Source: DASWHX01 sp036397995
Lineage (GTDB): Bacteria > Bacteroidota > Bacteroidia > Cytophagales > Cyclobacteriaceae
DNA: 19,452 nucleotides
Assembly: GCA_036397995.1 (NCBI GenBank)
Contig: DASWHX010000210.1
Location: 1 to 19,452 of the forward strand
Direction of reading: 5' to 3'
Shown here: piece after piece, positions 15,721 to 19,452 of the stretch
Layout of the letters: each line of letters starts with the position of its first letter
Numbering within the stretch: position 1 is the first letter of the stretch
The notes under the pieces: model-generated
Told to the model about the DNA's origin: nothing
Database searches by the model: none
The model's input: the letters and a program-made list of their open reading frames with translations, nothing else
Program-made: the position numbers and the translations under genes

Positions 15721-15873
15721 CTAGAAATTATTTATGATGTGAGTGATGGCTTTGATCAGAATTATTAATGAAAAAGCAAATGCGATTGCAATCACCCAGA
15801 CTTTTTGAAAGTAGGTCAAATCATTGTTTGTTCCGGGAAGTTTATCAAAAATACGTTCTATTAATTTTTTCAT
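15721..15873 (-). CDS. Small single-pass membrane protein, 50 aa, coupled to the universal stress protein gene
   Basis: A 50-codon ORF, ATG at 15873-15871 to TAG at 15723-15721. The sequence is an amphipathic, basic N-terminus (MKKLIERIFDKLPGTNNDL), then an aromatic belt and one long hydrophobic helix (about residues 25-42, VWVIAIAFAFSLIILIKA) and a short tail ending INNF. The start codon overlaps the stop of the upstream stress-protein gene as TAATG, the classic layout for translational coupling. The hydrophobic helix flanked by positive residues and aromatic Tyr/Phe/Trp is what a real membrane protein looks like and is unlikely by chance. No family recognised and no function assigned. Confidence 0.65.
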   Translation of the reverse strand: MKKLIERIFDKLPGTNNDLTYFQKVWVIAIAFAFSLIILIKAITHIINNF

Positions 15874-16820
15874 TAAAATTTTCTGATATACTCAAGAAAT
15901 CCTACATTATCTCCTTTGGTCCGGACAACCAAAAGTGGAATAGTTGAATCTATCTTTAGCATTTTCTCAGCAAAGCTTCCTATGAAAATTGCAGTTGTTG
16001 ATGAAACCCCCCTTGCACCAAATATTATTACATCTGCGTTTATTTCCACAGCCATCCGGTAGATAGATGACACAAGGTGCCCGTGAGTTTCCAGGGAATA
16101 AACAGGAATGATTTTCGAACCCTTAATATCTATCTTCTTAATAAATTTTTTGTAGGATTTCTCCGCATTATTCCGCATTATTTCTGCAAACTCTTCATAA
16201 GTTTTCCCCGTATAATGATAACCGGTAGGCACCGTGTAAACGTGCTGGCAATAAATTTCTATTGTCTTCTTAGTATCTGAATTAAGTGCCATATTAACAG
16301 CATGTTCCATTGCAAGCTCCGAATGGTTTGAATAATCATTTGCAACCAGTAGTTTCCTGGAAGTCCGCAGGTCATTTAGGACAGCATCTCCTCCTTTGGG
16401 TACAATAAGTAAATTACAATCCGCTCTTCGTGCCACTTGATGCAATACCACACCGGAACTTTCTGCCGAAGGCTTTTTGCCCATCACTATCAGGTCAATA
16501 TCCAGCTGCTCAATAAGTTTAAGAATCTCCTTTGCAGGATCGCCATTCTTGACAATAACTTTGGAGGTGGAATCGGGGTGCATCACCAAATTTTCTCTTA
16601 TTGAATCATTAATGTGAGATTTCCGATCTTTAAGAGCAGCTTCCACTATTTCAGGAAACTCTTTACGAACTTCTTTAGGCACTTTCATGTGCTTAATTAT
16701 ATTCACGAAATAGAATGCTCGCGTAGGGTTGGAACGTGACATAAACGAAGCAAACTTAATTAGCAGCGGATCAAGGTCTGAGGCGTCCAGACCAAGAAGA
16801 ATATTTCGGAATGGCTTCAT
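15873..16820 (-). CDS. Universal stress protein, two tandem Usp domains
   Basis: Cytoplasmic UspA-family protein of 315 aa with two alpha/beta domains (about 4-143 and 154-302). The C-terminal domain has the full ATP-binding signature G-x2-G-x9-G-S (Gly268, Gly271, Gly281, Ser282, read from GARG and GSFAEKML). In the N-terminal domain the same place reads GKKPSAESSG, lacking the second glycine and the G-S, so that half probably does not bind ATP in the usual way. Such tandem proteins bind nucleotides under stress and act on partners mostly unknown. The ATG at 16820 is clear. A perfect 9-bp inverted repeat lies 29-65 bp upstream. The gene overlaps the downstream 50-aa membrane ORF by TAATG. 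Confidence 0.92.
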   Translation of the reverse strand: MKPFRNILLGLDASDLDPLLIKFASFMSRSNPTRAFYFVNIIKHMKVPKEVRKEFPEIVEAALKDRKSHINDSIRENLVMHPDSTSKVIVKNGDPAKEILKLIEQLDIDLIVMGKKPSAESSGVVLHQVARRADCNLLIVPKGGDAVLNDLRTSRKLLVANDYSNHSELAMEHAVNMALNSDTKKTIEIYCQHVYTVPTGYHYTGKTYEEFAEIMRNNAEKSYKKFIKKIDIKGSKIIPVYSLETHGHLVSSIYRMAVEINADVIIFGARGVSSTTAIFIGSFAEKMLKIDSTIPLLVVRTKGDNVGFLEYIRKF

Positions 16821-16848
16821 GAAAGAAATAAATTAGGTGTAAAATTAA

Positions 16849-16885
16849 CAAATTAATCTGCTTTGGAACACCTTAAATTAATTTG
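16849..16885. repeat. 9-bp inverted repeat upstream of the universal stress gene
   Basis: CAAATTAAT (16849-16857) and ATTAATTTG (16877-16885) are perfect inverted copies with 19 bp between them, centred about 47 bp upstream of the stress-protein ATG. Centre-to-centre spacing is 28 bp. It could be a regulator site or two opposed promoter-like elements, but A/T-rich sequence makes chance likely. Confidence 0.3.
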
Positions 16886-16931
16886 CTTTCGATACCCAAT
16901 TCTCCATTTTTTCATCTTAACTTAGAGTATT

Positions 16932-17129
16932 ACCCACTGGTAGTATTTTCGTTTTTTAAACCTAACAAAAAACAAATACCGGGTGAGTTTACTTTTGAAA
17001 CCGGGCCTCATCCCGATTCGTCGGGCCCCCGCAAGCCGGGGTTAACAGTGGAGGGTTGAGAAAGCGGAGCAGCCCAAATCCTGTCTATTATCAGGTTTAA
17101 TAAACCATAGACAACCAGTGGGTTTTTTT
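16932..17129 (+). ncRNA. Candidate structured RNA or small palindromic repeat element in the intergenic region
   Basis: The 307-bp gap between the stress-protein gene and the SerB-SerA gene contains no ORF but dense structure. ACCCACTGGT (16932-16941) and ACCAGTGGGT (17114-17123) form a 10-bp closing helix, followed by T7 (17123-17129). Inside lie, in order: GTTTTTT/AAAAAAC (16951-16957/16967-16973, extended by TATTT/AAATA); CCCGA-TTCG-TCGGG (17012-17025, TTCG tetraloop); a CCCC/GGGG hairpin (17026-17041); GGGTTG/CAGCCC (17053-17058/17070-17075, one G-T pair); and TGTCTAT/ATAGACA (17082-17088/17107-17113) holding GGTTT/AAACC. The 17000-17075 core is far richer in GC than its surroundings. The T-run favours the + strand. 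It matches no RNA family I can name with confidence (not tRNA, tmRNA, SRP or RNase P RNA); a REP- or MITE-like repeat is the main alternative. Confidence 0.4.
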
Positions 17130-19014
17130 AATACAGTACTCTGAACTTTATTGTACCGTCTATTTTCTTCAATTCCTGAACTACTTCCCTGTTGTATTCT
17201 TTATCAATATCGGTAATTACATAACCGATCAATTCGTTGGTCTTTAGATATTGACCCAGGATATTGATGTTATGAGCAGCGAGTACCTGGTTGATGCTTG
17301 CCAGAACTCCTGAAGTATTTTGATGAATGTGAATTAACCGGTGTGCATTCTCGAGTGGCGGTAGATTCAGATTCGGAAAATTTACACTGTTTGTGGTCTT
17401 GCCGGTATTTACGTAATCCATGATCTTGTTAGGAACAAAATTGGCAATGTTCTCCTGGGCTTCTTCAGTACTTCCTCCAATATGGGGAGTAAGAATAACA
17501 TTTGGAAGTTCCAGGAGTGGCGATTTGAATTTTTTATTCCTTCCCAGAGGTTCTTCAGGAAAAACATCAATGGCCGCGCCACCCAGTTTATTACTTTGGA
17601 GTACCTTTTTAAGATCATCTAAATCAATTACATGACCTCTGCTAAGATTTATAAGGATGGCATTTTTTTTCATCCACTTCAACTGGGTTGATGAAATGAG
17701 ATTCTTGTTTTCTTTCCTGCCATCCACATGGAGAGAAACGATATCGGCAAGATTCAGTAATTCTTTGAGGGAATTGCACTTAGTAGCATTACCCAGCGCA
17801 AGTTTTTCTACTATATCGTAGTAATACACATCAAGCCCAAGAGACTCGGCGATCACCGAAAGTTGAGTGCCAATATTTCCATAACCGATGATGCCCAACT
17901 TCTTACCCCGGATTTCGTGGCTGCCAACAGCGGATTTGTTCCAGTTACCTTTGTGCATATCAGCATTGACAGCAGTAATTCTACGCATCAGGTAAATGAT
18001 ATGCGCAATGGCCAGTTCTACCACAGATCGGGTATTGGAAAAAGGGGCGTTGAAAACTACAATTCCTTTCTTAGTACATTCATCTAAATCAATTTGATTT
18101 GTTCCGATGCAGTACGCACCGATAGATATCAGACGACGAGCTTGTTCAATTATCCTTTTTGTAACATGAGTCTGGCTCCTGATACCAAGAATGCTGATAT
18201 CAGGAATTTTCTTCAGCAATTCCTCTTCGGATAAACTTTCATTAATTTCCTCAACCTGATAGCCTTCCTTTTTGAGCAGATCGAATGCTTTGGAATGCAC
18301 ATTTTCAAGAAGCAGAACTTTTATTCGATTCTTAGGGTAGGAGAGTGAACCATTCATTTTATTTACAAAAAGAAATTCATCCAAACTTGGTGCTACGTGA
18401 TCGGCTTGTTCCAGAATATGTTTGCGCTCCACATTTTCGGTGAAAGCGAAGAATTTATTGGAAAGACCGGCAGCTTTAATTTCATAATCAGTATACCCGT
18501 CTCCAATTACGTAAACTTCTCCAGATAATTTTAAGCTCGCCAATTGCTTAACCTTTCCGTTGTTATTCGAAAGCACATTTTTCTTGTCAAACCCAACGAT
18601 ACCGCCGTCCTTGTCGAACTGAAATGAGTTGGCAAAAACGTGGTCATCTCTTATTCCATACTCAGAAACTATTGGCACAATGAACTCCCTGAACCCATTG
18701 GAAATAATAAAAATATGATTGCGGTATTTGGTGAGAAATTCTCTGTTTCTTTTGAAGGAGGGGCTTACTTTTTCTTTTAATTTTTTGATTAAAGGAGGTA
18801 AGTGTTTCTTATTCGCTTCCAATAACCTGATGCGCTCAGTCAATGATTTTTTGAAGTTAATTTCACCGTGCATTCCCTTTTCAGTTATTGATTTGATTTC
18901 TTTAAGCGCTGCTTTTCTCTTGTTGCCTTTGAGACTGATTCCTGCCAGTATATCAAGGGCTTCAACCTGGGTGAAAGTGGAATCAAAATCAATTATGAAA
19001 TATTTCTCGCTCAA
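17128..19014 (-). CDS. Bifunctional phosphoserine phosphatase / D-3-phosphoglycerate dehydrogenase fusion
   Basis: One 628-aa polypeptide with the first and last enzymes of serine synthesis. Residues 1-215 are a HAD phosphatase of SerB type: nucleophile motif DFDST (Asp9, Asp11), Ser105 in IISNG, a conserved Lys near 154-156 and GDGYTD (171-176) in place of the common GDGxND. Residues 230-545 are a D-2-hydroxyacid dehydrogenase: NAD-binding GYGNIG (377-382), Arg459 in INLSRG, Glu488 in FPEEPLG and His511 in LTPHIGG form the catalytic set. Residues about 556-628 are an ACT domain (RLIHIHQNTSGVLASINQVL), where serine binds in feedback-inhibited relatives. All key residues are present, so both halves should be active. 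The start appears to be TTG at 19014; no ATG precedes it before an in-frame stop, and the phosphatase motif begins at residue 7. Similar fusions are known in Cytophagales. Confidence 0.92.
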   Translation of the reverse strand: MSEKYFIIDFDSTFTQVEALDILAGISLKGNKRKAALKEIKSITEKGMHGEINFKKSLTERIRLLEANKKHLPPLIKKLKEKVSPSFKRNREFLTKYRNHIFIISNGFREFIVPIVSEYGIRDDHVFANSFQFDKDGGIVGFDKKNVLSNNNGKVKQLASLKLSGEVYVIGDGYTDYEIKAAGLSNKFFAFTENVERKHILEQADHVAPSLDEFLFVNKMNGSLSYPKNRIKVLLLENVHSKAFDLLKKEGYQVEEINESLSEEELLKKIPDISILGIRSQTHVTKRIIEQARRLISIGAYCIGTNQIDLDECTKKGIVVFNAPFSNTRSVVELAIAHIIYLMRRITAVNADMHKGNWNKSAVGSHEIRGKKLGIIGYGNIGTQLSVIAESLGLDVYYYDIVEKLALGNATKCNSLKELLNLADIVSLHVDGRKENKNLISSTQLKWMKKNAILINLSRGHVIDLDDLKKVLQSNKLGGAAIDVFPEEPLGRNKKFKSPLLELPNVILTPHIGGSTEEAQENIANFVPNKIMDYVNTGKTTNSVNFPNLNLPPLENAHRLIHIHQNTSGVLASINQVLAAHNINILGQYLKTNELIGYVITDIDKEYNREVVQELKKIDGTIKFRVLY

Positions 19015-19031
19015 GAGATTCTCTTTAGTGG

Positions 19032-19039
19032 CAAAGGTA
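19032..19039 (-). promoter_or_regulatory. -7 promoter element upstream of the SerB-SerA fusion gene
   Basis: On the minus strand TACCTTTG, a full match to TAnnTTTG, ends 17 bp before the proposed TTG start. No TTTG or TTG is found 17-23 bp further upstream, so the -33 box is missing or degenerate. The leader would be only about 10 nt, consistent with the TTG start. Confidence 0.4.
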
Positions 19040-19107
19040 ATAAAAATAACTTAGTCGCGGTTTGGTGATTTATTTCATCGCTTTGAAAAGGTTACTCCAG
19101 ATTGGTC

Positions 19108-19142
19108 AAAAAAAAACAACCTGATGCAAATGCACAAGGCTG
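19108..19142 (-). terminator. Rho-independent terminator after the T9SS-sorted protein gene
   Basis: On the minus strand CAGCCT (19142-19137) pairs with AGGTTG (19122-19117), with one G-T pair, around a loop containing TGCATTTGCA. It is followed by T9 (19116-19108). It lies 22 bp after the stop codon of the sorting-domain gene and insulates it from the SerB-SerA gene. Confidence 0.75.
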
Positions 19143-19164
19143 TCTTCTTCAGATAAATCTATCT

Positions 19165-19452
19165 CTAGTGAACCACGACGATCTTTTGGCGCGTTATCAC
19201 TAAATTCTCATGGTCGATTTGAACTACGTACATTCCGTTCTTCAATCTCTTAGCATCTACATTTATACTTGTGGATCCAGCAGGTACAATTGAAGTCATC
19301 ATTACCTTTCCAAACGTATCGAATACCCTGATGGTGAGTTCCTCAGTCACCGGAGATTTGAATCCTATGGTAAAGGACCTGTCTGCCGGGTTTGGATAAA
19401 CGGATATTCCTTCCCTGGAGAGCTTATCTTCAATGGAGGTTACCAGGTTACC
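19165..19452 (-). CDS. Secreted protein with type IX secretion C-terminal sorting domain (5' truncated by window)
   Basis: Only the last 95 residues are in the window; the frame is open through the right edge and contains no true start. The segment is a type A T9SS sorting domain: VYPNPAD near its start, ELTIRVFDTFGKVM, a SINVDAKRLKNGMYVVQI strand pair, and a terminal RQKIVVVH. This domain directs the protein through the outer membrane by the Por/Gld secretion system and is then removed by the sortase-like peptidase, leaving the cargo anchored or released. What the rest of the protein does cannot be told. The downstream hairpin with T9 terminates the gene. Confidence 0.9.
   Translation of the reverse strand, partial: GNLVTSIEDKLSREGISVYPNPADRSFTIGFKSPVTEELTIRVFDTFGKVMMTSIVPAGSTSINVDAKRLKNGMYVVQIDHENLVITRQKIVVVH

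Noticed and set aside
17053..17080. Resemblance of the GGGTTG...GGAGCAGCCC stretch to the signal recognition particle (4.5S) RNA core
   Set aside because: The hairpin has an 11-nt loop instead of the GGAA-type tetraloop and symmetric bulges of SRP RNA; only a short string looks alike.
16932..17123. Transposon with 10-bp terminal inverted repeats
   Set aside because: No transposase and no convincing target-site duplication at the ends; kept only as an alternative (MITE or REP-like) within the structured-element finding.
18719..19054. 111-codon + strand ORF opposite the SerB domain
   Set aside because: Shadow of the fusion gene; no recognisable motif and no ribosome binding site.
1..19452. 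tRNA, rRNA, CRISPR arrays, insertion sequences or phage genes
   Set aside because: None seen on either strand; gaps between genes are short and, apart from 16821-17127, carry only promoters or terminators.

Overview
The window is an ordinary chromosomal stretch of a Bacteroidota bacterium, most likely a member of the Cytophagales. The evidence is a type IX secretion C-terminal sorting domain at the right edge, Bacteroidota-type promoters (TTTG-N19-TAnnTTTG), a phosphoserine phosphatase-phosphoglycerate dehydrogenase fusion, a small Hc1-like basic protein, a DUF6913 protein and low-GC genes with weak Shine-Dalgarno sequences. No phage, insertion sequence, CRISPR array, rRNA or tRNA was seen.

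Left part (1-5601). The 3' end of an RND/MacA-type efflux adaptor gene and its terminator are followed by a family 9 glycosyltransferase (LPS heptosyltransferase type) on the + strand. This runs head-on, with a 3-bp gap, into a minus-strand operon read from right to left: a biotin carboxylase, a DUF1015 protein and a Maf-type nucleotide pyrophosphatase. The last two junctions overlap by 8 and 35 bp.

Middle (5602-7341). From the divergent intergenic region a consensus promoter drives an alpha-oxoamine synthase (serine palmitoyltransferase/cysteate acyltransferase type; sphingoid or sulfonolipid base synthesis). A separate promoter precedes a 57-codon Hc1-like chromatin protein. A hairpin at 7316-7338 can terminate both this gene and the opposing dapA operon.

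Long minus-strand series (15688 to 7340). Read in transcription order: an ECF sigma factor, a one-TM anti-sigma-like protein, a Spy/CpxP-like periplasmic protein, exonuclease VII large and small subunits, an M1 metallopeptidase with its own candidate promoter, NAD+-dependent DNA ligase, DUF6913 and dapA. This mixes an envelope-stress module, DNA repair/replication housekeeping and lysine/peptidoglycan precursor synthesis.

Right part (15721-19452). A tandem-domain universal stress protein is followed through a TAATG overlap by a 50-aa single-pass membrane protein. A roughly 300-bp gap then holds an unusually GC-rich, hairpin-dense element closed by a 10-bp inverted repeat and ending in T7 on the + strand; it is the best candidate here for something undescribed (structured RNA or small repeat). 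Beyond it lie the SerB-SerA fusion (two steps of serine synthesis in one polypeptide), a terminator, and the C-terminal 95 residues of a large secreted protein with a T9SS sorting domain.

Several starts appear to be non-ATG: TTG for the biotin carboxylase, the sigma factor and the SerB-SerA fusion, and GTG for the oxoamine synthase. All family calls come from reading motifs in the translations; no database search was possible.
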